Of a stretch of DNA of 64,000 nucleotides, positions 18,038 to 27,212 are shown piece by piece. The DNA lies in the NCBI RefSeq assembly GCF_014696225.1, contig NZ_JACJPV010000023.1, forward strand, positions 1 through 64,000, read 5' to 3'. Within the stretch, counting starts at the first letter, position 1. Each line of letters begins with the position of its first letter. The notes beneath the pieces were generated by a model, which saw only the letters and a program-made list of their open reading frames with translations, did no database searches and had not been told where the DNA came from. A program made the translations under genes and the position numbers. This DNA is from Anabaena sp. FACHB-1237. GTDB lineage: Bacteria; Cyanobacteriota; Cyanobacteriia; Cyanobacteriales; Nostocaceae.

Positions 18038-18999
18038 CATTACAAATTCATAAATGGCGATCGCTGTGGTGGAGTATTTCAGCTATCGTAATTCTCAGCG
18101 GTATCATTTCCATGATCATTTCCTGGACAAATCCTAACATCAAAGCACCCCTACGTCCAGGAATAGATTTTATCGGTGGTACACGCTTACAATTAGTTAG
18201 AGACTGTAGTAAACCCAGCAATTGTGATCAACCAATAGATATTAACCTAGTCCGAGACATAGCCAAGTCTCAAGGATTAGGAGATAGTAGCATTCAATTA
18301 ATATCTGAAGATAGCAAAGATAACGGCATTACCATTCGTAGTAAACATTTAGATACAGATCAACGGATTAAACTACAAAACGCGTTAAGCGAAAAAATTG
18401 GTAACTTTGATCCACAAAAAAATCAAATAGATGATGTTGGTCCAACCTTAGGAAAAGAACTTTTTAAATCAGGACTTTTAGCCCTATTACTTTCTTTTGT
18501 TGGTATTACTATCTACATGGCAGTGCGTTTTCAATGGGATTATGCTACCTTTGCAATTGTCGCTCTTTTCCACGATATCTTAGTAACATCTGGGATATTT
18601 TCCATCTTGGGTCTAGTCGCAGGTATAGAAGTAGATAGTCTTTTTATCGTGGCTTTATTAACTATTACAGGGTTCTCTGTTAATGATACTGTGGTTATTT
18701 ATGATCGCATTCGAGAAACCATCACAATTAACCCAGATCGCCCAATTGCAGAAATTGTAGATGATGCGGTAAACCAAACCTTAACCAGATCAATTAACAC
18801 CACATTGACCACATTACTCACATTAGTAGCCATTTTCTTGTTTGGTGGTGAAACCCTTAGATATTTCTCCCTAGCTTTAATTGTTGGTTTTATTATGGGA
18901 GCTTATTCTAGTATTTTCATCGCTAGTACATTGCTAATTTGGTGGAGAGAACGTCATGAATTAGCAAATAAAAAATTACAAGTAACAGGCGGCAGTTAA
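18034..18999 (+). CDS. secF: Protein translocase subunit SecF
   Basis: Partner of SecD, completing the accessory Sec complex. It is 321 aa. An N-terminal helix is followed by [12 protein letters not shown], and the C-terminal membrane domain carries [17 protein letters not shown], the SecF counterpart of the SecD motif. The [17 protein letters not shown] helix and a final cytosolic tail are normal. The ATG overlaps the secD stop. A heptamer repeat follows the gene. Confidence 0.95.
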   Translation: MTLQIHKWRSLWWSISAIVILSGIISMIISWTNPNIKAPLRPGIDFIGGTRLQLVRDCSKPSNCDQPIDINLVRDIAKSQGLGDSSIQLISEDSKDNGITIRSKHLDTDQRIKLQNALSEKIGNFDPQKNQIDDVGPTLGKELFKSGLLALLLSFVGITIYMAVRFQWDYATFAIVALFHDILVTSGIFSILGLVAGIEVDSLFIVALLTITGFSVNDTVVIYDRIRETITINPDRPIAEIVDDAVNQTLTRSINTTLTTLLTLVAIFLFGGETLRYFSLALIVGFIMGAYSSIFIASTLLIWWRERHELANKKLQVTGGS

Positions 19000-19060
19000 T
19001 ATGTGATGATTGATGATTGGTGATTGGTAACTGTTAAAATTTGAACCTCAGAATATTATC

Positions 19061-19102
19061 AATTATCAATTATCAATTATCAATTATCAATTACCAATTA
19101 TC
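19061..19102 (+). repeat. Heptanucleotide tandem repeat (AATTATC)n
   Basis: Six 7-bp units, one with AATTACC, directly before the gene at 19114, preceded by a partial unit at 19054-19060. Short tandem heptamers of this kind are common between cyanobacterial genes; the copy number is expected to vary between strains. Confidence 0.9.
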
Positions 19103-19113
19103 AATTTTATAAT

Positions 19114-19518
19114 ATGGATAAGTCAGAAAATCTTGATAATTTAGATCCCGTTTTTACCCAACAAGTGCAAAGATTACATGAATTAACTGTTTATGGTAGA
19201 TGGTTTTTTGCCATATTTTTATGGTTGACTATCGCACCTTTTTGTATTTGGGATCTACGTACAGAAATTTGTTTATTACAAGATTATTTTACCTGGGTTG
19301 CTGTGCGTTATGCTCTGATTTTTCATCCTTTTGCTACTGTAGGTTTAGCTTTTTGTATTGGGATGACGGTTTCTGTGTTAGTATGGCAAAGTCGTAATAT
19401 TCTTTGGGGATTACCATTAGCAGAAAAACAACATTTACACAAGCAAGTTTATAAAATTAAACAGCAGGGAAAATCTCATCCTCTGTGGAAATGGGTTTGT
19501 CAAAATAATCCAGAATAG
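19114..19518 (+). CDS. Conserved cyanobacterial-type small membrane protein, function unknown
   Basis: A 134-aa protein with two hydrophobic helices: WFFAIFLWLTIAPFCIW at about residues 30-46 and FATVGLAFCIGMTVSVLVW at about 73-92. An Arg-containing segment lies between them, and a basic C-terminal tail follows (LAEKQHLHKQVYKIKQQG). I do not recognise a named family. It follows secF by 114 bp on the same strand. The heptamer tract lies in its upstream region, so expression could vary with tract length, but that is speculation. Confidence 0.7.
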   Translation: MDKSENLDNLDPVFTQQVQRLHELTVYGRWFFAIFLWLTIAPFCIWDLRTEICLLQDYFTWVAVRYALIFHPFATVGLAFCIGMTVSVLVWQSRNILWGLPLAEKQHLHKQVYKIKQQGKSHPLWKWVCQNNPE

Positions 19519-19553
19519 GAATAATATACTATTACTAATTATCTACTAAAATT

Positions 19554-20249
19554 ATGTTAAAACAAGAAGCACAATGGCTCGGAAAAATGATTTATTCTCT
19601 TGATAAAGATACAGTTTTTCCATTATTAAATCTTGGAAGTTCCAGTAAAAAATTCCGAGAAAAACAACAACCTTGGATATATCAATTCTTGTTTAAACCT
19701 GCTCAGGAAAAGGGTAATTTAGTTATTCATGCTGATTTAAAACAGGATGTTGGTGTTGATTTAATAGGAAATTTAAACGATACTAAGTTTTTAAAGACTA
19801 TTTCTGAATTAAATATTCAATCTGTGATTTGTTCTAATTTACTAGAACATATTGTTAATAAAGAGGAAATTTGTCAAAACATTAGTTCTATTATTCCTGT
19901 TAATGGTTATTTATTTGTTACTGTTCCCTATCAATTTCCTTTACATTTAGATCCCATTGATACTTTATTCCGTCCCAATATTAATCAATTATGTGAACTT
20001 TTTCCTGAGTTAGAAATGATTGAAGGAGAAATTATTAGTGGAGGAAAATTATATCAATGTACATCAATTCCTGGTTTTTTATATGTGATCATTATGATTA
20101 TGAGATTGCTTTTACCATTTTATCAACCTTTAAGATGGCTAAATTCTTTCCGCTATAGTTTATGGTTATTTAGAGATATTTCTGTGACTTGTATTGTTTT
20201 TAAGAAAACCCAGAATATCCACGACTTCTACCAGAAGTCGGGGATATGA
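19554..20249 (+). CDS. Methyltransferase-like protein, SAM-fold, function unknown
   Basis: A 231-aa protein with a partial class I methyltransferase pattern: an LLNLGSSS strand-loop near residue 25, NLVIHADLKQDVGVDLIG in the middle, then VICSNLLEHIVNKEE and NGYLFVTVPYQFP, as in methyltransferase type 11 proteins. The glycine-rich SAM loop is weak (NLGSSSKKFRE), so activity is uncertain. A hydrophobic segment (GFLYVIIMIMRLLLPFY) near residue 180 suggests membrane attachment. The last codons coincide with a hairpin repeat (20215-20247), so the C-terminus may have been altered by that repeat. Confidence 0.65.
   Translation: MLKQEAQWLGKMIYSLDKDTVFPLLNLGSSSKKFREKQQPWIYQFLFKPAQEKGNLVIHADLKQDVGVDLIGNLNDTKFLKTISELNIQSVICSNLLEHIVNKEEICQNISSIIPVNGYLFVTVPYQFPLHLDPIDTLFRPNINQLCELFPELEMIEGEIISGGKLYQCTSIPGFLYVIIMIMRLLLPFYQPLRWLNSFRYSLWLFRDISVTCIVFKKTQNIHDFYQKSGI
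20215..20247. repeat. Palindromic hairpin repeat overlapping a gene end
   Basis: CGACTTCT and AGAAGTCG form an 8-bp stem around ACC, extended by ATATCC/GGATAT. The core resembles the hairpin at 37701-37731 (GGACTTCTT). There is no T-run after it, so terminator function is possible but not typical. It encodes the last residues of the upstream protein. Confidence 0.75.
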
Positions 20250-20366
20250 GTATATTCACAAGAACCTAACTAAAACTTAAAAGTTGCATATCTATATACA
20301 GGGTTACTATTTTTAGGGAAAATATGCCATAACAAATAAGATAATGTGAGTATGGGTTGACTGGAC

Positions 20367-20819
20367 ATGAAATATTCTCAACTTCATTTTAGCGATGGAA
20401 AAATTGATCTTTACCAACTCCAGGAATTGTTTAATATTACTGCTTTTTGGGCTAAAGAACGCAGTATTGAAGATTTAGCTATTGCTATTGCTAATAGTGA
20501 ACCTGTTATTTCTGTTTGGGACAAAGAAAGACTAATTGGTTTTGCTAGAGCGACTTCAGATGGTATTTATCGCGCTACAATATGGGATGTAGTGATTCAT
20601 CCTCAATATCAGGGAAATGGTTTAGGAACTAAGTTGGTTGAAACTGTTTTAAGTCATCCTCGCGTACAAAAAGTAGAACGAGTTTATTTGATGACCACTC
20701 ATCAACAGGAATTTTACAAAAAAATTGGCTTTGAAGTCAATCATACCACGACTATGGTTGTATATAATCAATCAGAATTAGATGCTTTAGTATCTCAAGA
20801 ACTTGAGGAGTTAGTTTAA
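20367..20819 (+). CDS. GNAT family N-acetyltransferase
   Basis: A 150-aa acetyl-CoA-dependent acetyltransferase. The acetyl-CoA pyrophosphate-binding motif is VVIHPQYQGNGLGTKLVE (Q-x-x-G-x-G pattern), followed by RVYLMTTHQQEFYKKIGFE, the standard final GNAT strands and helix. The N-terminus resembles plastid/cyanobacterial GNATs that acetylate protein Lys or N-terminal residues, but the substrate is not fixed by sequence. It is a single gene, transcribed toward the convergent histidine-kinase-like gene. Confidence 0.87.
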   Translation: MKYSQLHFSDGKIDLYQLQELFNITAFWAKERSIEDLAIAIANSEPVISVWDKERLIGFARATSDGIYRATIWDVVIHPQYQGNGLGTKLVETVLSHPRVQKVERVYLMTTHQQEFYKKIGFEVNHTTTMVVYNQSELDALVSQELEELV

Positions 20820-20850
20820 GAAGTCATGAGAAAAAATTTTCACTATCAGC

Positions 20851-21690
20851 TTAACTATCAGCGCAGGGAATAGATATTTGTAATCGGATGATTTTGGGTA
20901 TTATTTGTTTCATGATGGGAGATTCTATAATGACTAATTCTCCTCCCATCATTTCTATTAATGTTTGATTGATTAGAAATTTCATTCCTAGTGATAAGAT
21001 GTGATTTTCAGAAGTTAGGTTATTTTCTGATTTATCTAATGGATCTGATTTATGTGATTTAATTAAATCTATTGCTTCACTAATTACTAAACTATCTTTG
21101 GGAATATCTAACCAAATATGTATATGATTATTTATAGTCATATCACTACTGGATAGATGAATATTACTTTGTTGATGTGTGGTAATATTCATTTCTATCA
21201 AGTTAATTAATATTTGTCTGATACAACGATGATCAACTAATATATGAATTTCTGGATGAGGAAAAGTAATATTAAAAGGATAATTACGATTTGCTGCTAA
21301 TAAATAAGTTGCATGATAAACTTCTTCAAAAATATCTAATAATTTAATAGATGTAATATTTAATTGAGTTGTACCGTATTCTATTTTAGAGATCATGAGA
21401 ATTTCATCTATTAATTTTATCAGTTTGAGCGATCGCTGATGAGCTTGTTCTATAAATTCCCTTTCTTCTTCGGGACTTTCACACAGGTCTGATAAGATTA
21501 ATTGATGTAGTCCAATTAACCCATTTAATGGTGATCTCAATTCGTGACTAATTCTGGCTAAAAAACCTGCTTTAAAACTACACATTTCTTTAGCCATTTG
21601 ATATGCTAATTCAGTGTTTTTTAGTTGTTTTTTTAATGCTTGATTTTCTGCTATTAATTCATTTATATCAGAAGTTAATAAGGAATCCAT
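20851..21690 (-). CDS. Soluble sensor-histidine-kinase-like protein with a weak ATPase domain
   Basis: A 279-aa cytosolic protein. An N-terminal coiled coil (about 8-40) leads to a HisKA dimerisation/phosphoacceptor box, FLARISHELRSPLNG, with H49. The C-terminal half is placed as a HATPase domain (RQILINLIE as N-box and GMKFLINQTLIEMMGGEL as a G2-like box), but the D-x-G-x-G box cannot be found and the N-box is poor. It may therefore be unable to bind ATP well. No membrane segment or sensory domain is visible. No response regulator is adjacent. Confidence 0.75.
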   Translation of the reverse strand: MDSLLTSDINELIAENQALKKQLKNTELAYQMAKEMCSFKAGFLARISHELRSPLNGLIGLHQLILSDLCESPEEEREFIEQAHQRSLKLIKLIDEILMISKIEYGTTQLNITSIKLLDIFEEVYHATYLLAANRNYPFNITFPHPEIHILVDHRCIRQILINLIEMNITTHQQSNIHLSSSDMTINNHIHIWLDIPKDSLVISEAIDLIKSHKSDPLDKSENNLTSENHILSLGMKFLINQTLIEMMGGELVIIESPIMKQIIPKIIRLQISIPCADS

Positions 21691-21766
21691 TTTTTTGACC
21701 TAATTATACAAATCATATACAAATTAGTTTATCTTAGAATATTGACCTTATAACTATTAATTGTTA

Positions 21767-21980
21767 ATTACAGCAGTTTCGGTTATTAAGCTAATGTGCA
21801 GCACTCAGTGTATAATTAAAAAACCAGAAGTTACAGTAGCACAAGCATCTTGCTTGTATTAATTATTCAAGTTAAAGGCACAACAGCTTATGAGGTACAG
21901 ATGTTAATTATAAAACCCTTGTAGTGCAGGCATCTTGCTGTGCTAATAGTGTACCTCATGTAGATGGAATGTGCTGTATC
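21767..21980. repeat. Palindromic repeat family 2, copy interrupted by a MITE
   Basis: The sequence outside 21789-21890 is a close match to the uninterrupted repeat at 22671-22782: the ACAGCAGTTTCGGTTAT start, the GAGGTACAGATGTTAAT segment and the GTGTACCTCATGTAGATGG end. Its right end, GTGCTGTATC, overlaps the stop codon of tsaC. Confidence 0.92.
21787..21890 (+). repeat. TA-flanked MITE-like element, copy 3, nested in repeat family 2
   Basis: AGCTAATGTGC...GCACAACAGCT between TA at 21787-21788 and TA at 21889-21890. The empty relative at 22671-22782 reads GGTTATTATGAGGTAC at the same point, with a single TA. This demonstrates insertion with TA duplication. Confidence 0.97.
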
Positions 21981-22560
21981 AGTGGTCAATTATTAATTGT
22001 ACTTCTCCTTGACGTAAAATTTCCCAACCATTTTTAGTCCATTTAGCAACAGTGGAAGGTATTCCCAAACCTTTATATTCTACCGAGTCTAAAGTGATAA
22101 CTTCAGGAAAATAAGTTTGTATTTCTGATAAAGTTTCTAAAGCTGGTTGTCCTGATAAATTAACACTAGTGGTAGCTAAAGGTCCAGTTTGTGCCAAAAT
22201 GTTTTGGGCAATGATATTATTAGGTACTCTCACACCAATAGTATTGATATCATGGGGATTCATCACTAGTGGAACTTTTTTACTAGCTGGTAATACTAAT
22301 GTTAAAGCACCAGGCCAATATTGATTAATCACATTTTGCCAAGTTTGCAATTCTCTAGGATCACCTATTACATAATCCCATAAATCTTCAGCTTTAGCAG
22401 CCATTAAAATCAGTGGTTTATCTAAACTTCTTTGTTTAGCATTAAATATTAATTCTGCCTGTGCTGGTAAACTAGCTAAAGCCGGAACTGTATCTGTAGG
22501 AAAACTAATTAATTGACCATTTTTAGCTGCATTTACTAAATTTTCTAAGGAAACATTCAT
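21979..22560 (-). CDS. tsaC: Threonylcarbamoyl-AMP synthase (TsaC/YrdC/Sua5 family)
   Basis: Makes threonylcarbamoyl-AMP from Thr, bicarbonate and ATP, the first step of t6A37 tRNA modification. The 193-aa length is the short TsaC form, without the Sua5 C-terminal domain. Visible conserved parts are LISFPTDTVPALAS at the N-terminus, KQRSLDKPLILM (ATP/substrate residues), YWPGALTLVLPAS, IGVRVPNN and GPLATTSVNLSGQP. It lies about 240 bp downstream of prmC on the same strand; the pair is often neighbouring in bacteria. Its stop overlaps a palindromic repeat. Confidence 0.92.
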   Translation of the reverse strand: MNVSLENLVNAAKNGQLISFPTDTVPALASLPAQAELIFNAKQRSLDKPLILMAAKAEDLWDYVIGDPRELQTWQNVINQYWPGALTLVLPASKKVPLVMNPHDINTIGVRVPNNIIAQNILAQTGPLATTSVNLSGQPALETLSEIQTYFPEVITLDSVEYKGLGIPSTVAKWTKNGWEILRQGEVQLIIDH

Positions 22561-22670
22561 AGTTTATTCATGTTTGGAGTTAGGAGTCAGAAGTTAGGAG
22601 TTAGCACTCCGCTATGGATGTATTACAGGGTGTTTCAGACAGTATAAATGATGTCAATAAGCATATTTTT

Positions 22671-22782
22671 GATACAGCAGTTTCGGTTATTATGAGGTAC
22701 AGATGTTAATGGTAAAACCCTTGTAATACAGGCATCTTGCTGTGTTCATAGTGTACCTCATGTAGATGGAATGTGCTGTATC
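22671..22782. repeat. Palindromic repeat family 2, intact (empty-site) copy
   Basis: 112 bp with perfect 9-bp inverted ends, GATACAGCA / TGCTGTATC, and an inner inverted pair, ATGAGGTAC (22692) / GTACCTCAT (22753). A possible diverged relative lies at about 39972-40035 (TTACAGCAGTTT, CAGGTACA). It lies between prmC and tsaC. Confidence 0.9.
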
Positions 22783-22802
22783 TGATACACCCTAAAACTA
22801 CA

Positions 22803-23705
22803 TTAACTGGATTTTTTGTAAGCAAGTGCAAATCTATCAATTCCTGCTAAATCAGGATAAATTTGGATATTGTCATAAGTACCAGCACTTTTTAATAATG
22901 CTTTAACTATATTAGATTGTCCGGCCATCATTTCAATTAACCATACTCCCCCATTCTGTAAATAATCACTAGAAATTTTAATTAAATGACGAATACAGTC
23001 TAAACCATCAATTCCACCATCTAAAGCTAAATGAGGTTCATGGTTAACCACTTCTGGTTGTAAACTGAGAACAGTAGCACTAGGTATATAAGGCGGATTA
23101 GATATCATACCACTAAATTGCCCTTTAAGCAATGATAAAGGTTGCCACCAATAACCTTGATAAAAGTTAATTCTATCACTAAAATTATAATTTGCTGCGT
23201 TAATTTTGGCAATATTTAAAGCATCTACACTCACATCCACAGCATGAATATTTGCCTGGGCATTGTTTGCTGGTAAAACATCCGCTAAACCTAAAGAAAT
23301 TGCTCCGCTACCAGTACCTAAATCTGCCCAATTACCCAATTTTAAATCTTGATTTTTATTAGTAATATCTACAACTATATCTATTAAAATTTCTGTTTCT
23401 GGACGAGGAATTAACACTGCTGGAGAAACCTTTAATTTAAAATTCCGCCAATTGCTATAACCTGCTATATATTGTACTGGTAAATGTTCTTTTAATCGTC
23501 TATTCCATAAAGATTCTAATTGGTTTAATGACAGTTGCATTTTAATTTCATCCTGATTTTTAAAGGATTCTAAACGCAATTGTAGTTTATCTAATCCGCT
23601 AATTTCTGTTAATAACCAGTCCAATTCTAATAAGGGAATATTATTATTAATTGCGCTGTTTATTGCTTGTTTCCGCCATTGCCATAAATCATAACCAGAA
23701 ACCAT
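22803..23705 (-). CDS. prmC: Peptide chain release factor N5-glutamine methyltransferase PrmC
   Basis: Methylates the Gln of the GGQ motif in release factors RF1/RF2. The protein is 300 aa, with an N-terminal helical domain. Then come LIPRPETE (98-105), the SAM loop DLGTGSGAI and the signature catalytic NPPY at 203-206 (SNPPYIPSA), which binds the Gln amide. All motifs are intact. It is transcribed with tsaC after it on the minus strand, separated by a palindromic repeat. Confidence 0.94.
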   Translation of the reverse strand: MVSGYDLWQWRKQAINSAINNNIPLLELDWLLTEISGLDKLQLRLESFKNQDEIKMQLSLNQLESLWNRRLKEHLPVQYIAGYSNWRNFKLKVSPAVLIPRPETEILIDIVVDITNKNQDLKLGNWADLGTGSGAISLGLADVLPANNAQANIHAVDVSVDALNIAKINAANYNFSDRINFYQGYWWQPLSLLKGQFSGMISNPPYIPSATVLSLQPEVVNHEPHLALDGGIDGLDCIRHLIKISSDYLQNGGVWLIEMMAGQSNIVKALLKSAGTYDNIQIYPDLAGIDRFALAYKKSS

Positions 23706-23768
23706 ATTTTTGATTTTACTTATAATATTTAGAACTTTACTATATTAGACATTTGGTAAAAATTATCA

Positions 23769-23794
23769 TAGGGACAATTCATGAATTGTCCCTA
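23769..23794. repeat. Perfect 26-bp palindrome
   Basis: Half-site TAGGGACAATTCA followed by its exact complement. The same palindrome, two bases longer on each side, occurs at 30884-30913. Two identical perfect palindromes in unrelated intergenic sites suggest a mobile or regulatory hairpin. Confidence 0.9.
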
Positions 23795-23847
23795 CAAGGG
23801 TTTGGTGCTTATGCAGATTTAATTATCGGAGATGTCTATTAGGTGGA

Positions 23848-23906
23848 GGGTGCGTCAGATATCAATAATCTGTTTATTTACATTATTGATATTGTCTGAC
23901 GCGCCC
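23848..23906. repeat. Palindromic repeat family 3 (GGTGCGTCAGA ends), single copy
   Basis: Starts GGGTGCGTCAGATATCA and ends TCTGACGCGCCC, one mismatch from a perfect inverted repeat. Other copies are the tandem array at 32979-33356 and 45385-45441. Confidence 0.85.
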
Positions 23907-24026
23907 TACTAATGTATCAGTTTACATAAGTCCTGAATATTAGTAGGATGTGTGAGAATTTAACCTAACACACCACTAATGTTCTGATAATCTTAACCTA
24001 TTTAGGTTCAGAGTGAATAGTTAAGA

Positions 24027-24797
24027 TTATTTCTTTTTAGGAGTATTTTGTAAAGAACGAATAAATTCTATGGACTCCCGTGAAGGAAACAGAAATATTT
24101 TACTCATTCCTGGATCATTGCTACTATTTAAAGTTTCGATAACTCCATATAAATCTACTACTTGAATTTCTGTTTTTGCTGCTTCTTGTGGTTTGGCTTT
24201 TTTGAACTCATCTAATAAAGCTACAGCTTGTTCTTTTTCAAAATAGAAAGGAATCAAACGATCTTTACCTTGAGAATTTGCGGGAATAGTTAAATAACTA
24301 TTAGCTTCCTTAAATTTAGGTACAAATAAAGGAACACCTTTAAATTCTTGATTGAGTTTTAATAGACTTTTTGCAGAATCTAACTGTTCTTTTTGAGGTA
24401 TTAAGGTAAAAATCAAAGGAGAATCTTTTTTCTTAGAATTTTCTAACACCAGTTTATAATAATCTGCTAAAGAAACTGGTTTAATCTGAATATTACCTGC
24501 TAACTTAGGATTTTCCTTTTTCAAACGTACATCTAAAAATTTCTCAGCATCTTTCTTGCTAATGAAAAACCCTATTTGTGAAATAGTTTTAGATTCCACT
24601 TTCCGAGAAACTACTACAAATTCTCCTTTAGGATTTGTTAGTGTAAATATAGGAACTTCTTGTAAAGCTTTGATTACTTGATCTTGGGGTAGAGCGATCG
24701 CCTGCATATTATCATTATTATTGATATATGGTACACTACCAAAAATCACTCCACTAGCTAAACCCAATGCTACGCCCCAACGCACTAATGATTTCAT
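24027..24797 (-). CDS. Tic22-family protein
   Basis: A 256-aa homologue of the chloroplast import protein Tic22. In cyanobacteria, Tic22 is a periplasmic/thylakoid-lumen protein linked to outer-membrane biogenesis and photosynthetic performance. An N-terminal signal or membrane anchor (WGVALGLASGVIFGSVPY) is followed by repeated blocks typical of the family: PIFTLTNPKGEFVVVS, IGFFISKKDAEKFLD, VPLFVPKFKEANSYLT and PFYFEKEQAVALLDEF. The Lys-rich C-terminus (TPKKK) is soluble. It is a single gene, upstream of the prmC-tsaC pair on the same strand, with about 320 bp of repeat-containing DNA between. Confidence 0.88.
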   Translation of the reverse strand: MKSLVRWGVALGLASGVIFGSVPYINNNDNMQAIALPQDQVIKALQEVPIFTLTNPKGEFVVVSRKVESKTISQIGFFISKKDAEKFLDVRLKKENPKLAGNIQIKPVSLADYYKLVLENSKKKDSPLIFTLIPQKEQLDSAKSLLKLNQEFKGVPLFVPKFKEANSYLTIPANSQGKDRLIPFYFEKEQAVALLDEFKKAKPQEAAKTEIQVVDLYGVIETLNSSNDPGMSKIFLFPSRESIEFIRSLQNTPKKK

Positions 24798-25331
24798 GAA
24801 TACTCCTTGAATGAAAAACTCTACTTATCCTGAACAACAAACCAATTTGCTAACTTTGTCACTATTTAACGGTTTTAGTTATACCGCCATATACTTTAAT
24901 CCATCTTATATGAGTTTATACAAAGACATATAAAATACATCTAAAATCATGGTAGTTTGGAGGAATCAACTATGAATTACTAAATGCAGGTGATTCTATT
25001 ATCACTGTAATTTAGCGATAATTCTGACTAAAGTTATTTTATTTTTACTTTTCCTTAATTATTGATGATTTAGATTCTTTGTAACTTTGCACTCCTCAAT
25101 ACTCCTGATCAATATCTTCTACATTAATCTTAAATATCCTGGTAGTTTCAAGATCATCAGAATCTTATTATTATCACAGGACGGTGTTAGCTAATCAAAC
25201 GTTCCAACTAAAATAGTAGCGGATACAAGTAATGAATTTTCATGACATCCCTGACTTCTTGTAGAACAGGGCTATCTTGTTTACTAACCGTTGTAGAATT
25301 ATAGTTATTTTGAGAAGTTTATTTTTTAATC
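24798..25331. other. Intergenic region before thrS
   Basis: About 530 bp between divergent tic22-like and thrS genes. A small hairpin, CCCTG/CAGGG, at about 25248-25270 contains GACTTCTTGTAGAA, related to the ACTTCT hairpins elsewhere. I could not support a Zur box or leader RNA, though some cyanobacterial thrS paralogues are zinc-regulated. Confidence 0.4.
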
Positions 25332-27212
25332 ATGTCGTCAAATCAAGAAACCCCAGTAGTCGGAAAAATTACTTTACCGCGTACCAGCGAATCAGAAACC
25401 CTCAAAAAGATTCGTCATACAGCTTCTCATGTTATGGCCATGGCAGTACAAAAACTCTTTCCAAAAGCTCAAGTTACCATTGGTCCTTGGATTGAAAATG
25501 GTTTTTATTATGACTTTGATAATCCTGAACCCTTTAGCGATAAAGATTTAAAGACTATTCAGAAGGAAATGGTTAAGATTATTAATCGCAAATTGCCAGT
25601 AATTCGGGAAGAAGTGAGCCGCGAAGAAGCACAAAAACGAATTGAAACAATTAAAGAACCATACAAATTAGAAATTTTAGCAGATATCAAAGAAGAACCC
25701 ATTACCATTTATCATTTAGGTGAGGAATGGTGGGATTTATGCGCTGGTCCGCACTTGGAAAATACTAAGGAAATTAACCCTAAAGCCCTAGAATTAGAAA
25801 GTGTAGCGGGTGCTTATTGGCGTGGTGATGAAAAGAAAGCGCAATTACAACGTATTTATGCCACAGCTTGGGAAACACCAGAGCAATTAGCAGAGTATAA
25901 ACGTCGGAAAGAGGAAGCATTAAGACGTGATCACCGGAAAATAGGTAAAGAATTAGGATTGTTTATTTTCGCTGATCAAGTGGGTCCTGGCCTACCTTTA
26001 TGGACTCCTAAAGGAACTTTACTGAGAACAATTTTAGAAGACTTCCTCAAAAAAGAGCAGTTGAAACGGGGTTACTTACCTGTAGTCACTCCCCATATTG
26101 CTAGAGTTGATTTATTTAAAACATCTGGACACTGGCAAAAATACAAGGAAGATATGTTTCCCTTAATGGCTGAAGATGAACAAGCAAAAGCCATTGAACA
26201 GGGTTTTGTTCTCAAACCTATGAACTGTCCCTTTCATATCCAAATATACAAGAGTGAATTACGTTCCTACCGGGAATTACCCATGCGGTTAGCGGAATTT
26301 GGTACAGTTTATCGCTACGAACAATCTGGGGAATTGGGAGGTTTAACTAGAGTACGTGGTTTTACGGTGGATGATTCTCACTTGTTTGTAACTCCTGAAC
26401 AACTAGATCAGGAATTTCTCAATGTTGTAGATTTAATTTTGACAGTATTTAAGAGTCTGCAATTAAAGAACTTTAAGGCTAGATTAAGTTTTAGAGATCC
26501 TACCAGTGATAAATATATTGGTGGAGATGAAGTTTGGGATAAGGCTGAAGGTGCTATTCGACGCGCTGTGCAAGCCTTGGGAATGGACTATTTTGAAGGT
26601 ATTGGAGAAGCGGCTTTTTATGGTCCAAAGCTCGATTTTATCTTTACTGATGCTTTAGAAAGAGAATGGCAATTAGGTACGGTACAGGTAGATTATAATT
26701 TACCAGAACGCTTTGATTTAGAATATGTGGCAGAAGATGGTACACGCAAACGCCCAGTAATGATTCATCGTGCGCCCTTTGGTTCTTTAGAAAGGTTGAT
26801 AGGGATTTACATTGAAGAGTGTGCCGGTGATTTTCCTTTGTGGTTAGCACCTGTACAGATTAGACTATTACCTGTGGGAGATTTACAAGTTGATTTTTGT
26901 CAACAAGTGGTGGCGAAAATGCTAGAATTAGGCATTCGTGCAGAAGTTGATTTAAGTGGCGATCGCCTGGCTAAATTGATTCGCAACGCCGAAAAATATA
27001 AAATACCCGTGATGGCGGTGGTAGGTGCAAAAGAAGTAGAAACCCATTCTCTAAGCATTCGTACCCGTGCTTCTGGGGAATTGGGAAGTATCCCTGTGGA
27101 TATAGTTTTGGATAAGTTAGAGTATGCGATCGCTAAATTTGAGAATCTATGCATTGATGTTTCTGATGTAACGTCTCAACAAGTACCAGATGTTACCGAA
27201 GCATCTCTTTAA
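25332..27212 (+). CDS. thrS: Threonyl-tRNA synthetase, TGS-less form
   Basis: Charges tRNA-Thr in the cytoplasm. The 626-aa enzyme lacks the N-terminal TGS domain, as in cyanobacteria, and begins almost directly with the editing domain: HTASH (29-33) and CAGPH (C137, H141) supply its metal/catalytic residues. The class II core follows with the zinc Cys in NCPFHI, one His in DDSHLF and one in MIHRAPFGSLERL. The anticodon-binding domain ends near KLEYAIAKFEN. About 20 low-complexity residues then lead to the TAA. The reading frame continues past that stop as a hydrophobic tail (27213-27401). An upstream paralogue is known in related species, so which thrS this is cannot be told. Confidence 0.95.
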   Translation: MSSNQETPVVGKITLPRTSESETLKKIRHTASHVMAMAVQKLFPKAQVTIGPWIENGFYYDFDNPEPFSDKDLKTIQKEMVKIINRKLPVIREEVSREEAQKRIETIKEPYKLEILADIKEEPITIYHLGEEWWDLCAGPHLENTKEINPKALELESVAGAYWRGDEKKAQLQRIYATAWETPEQLAEYKRRKEEALRRDHRKIGKELGLFIFADQVGPGLPLWTPKGTLLRTILEDFLKKEQLKRGYLPVVTPHIARVDLFKTSGHWQKYKEDMFPLMAEDEQAKAIEQGFVLKPMNCPFHIQIYKSELRSYRELPMRLAEFGTVYRYEQSGELGGLTRVRGFTVDDSHLFVTPEQLDQEFLNVVDLILTVFKSLQLKNFKARLSFRDPTSDKYIGGDEVWDKAEGAIRRAVQALGMDYFEGIGEAAFYGPKLDFIFTDALEREWQLGTVQVDYNLPERFDLEYVAEDGTRKRPVMIHRAPFGSLERLIGIYIEECAGDFPLWLAPVQIRLLPVGDLQVDFCQQVVAKMLELGIRAEVDLSGDRLAKLIRNAEKYKIPVMAVVGAKEVETHSLSIRTRASGELGSIPVDIVLDKLEYAIAKFENLCIDVSDVTSQQVPDVTEASL

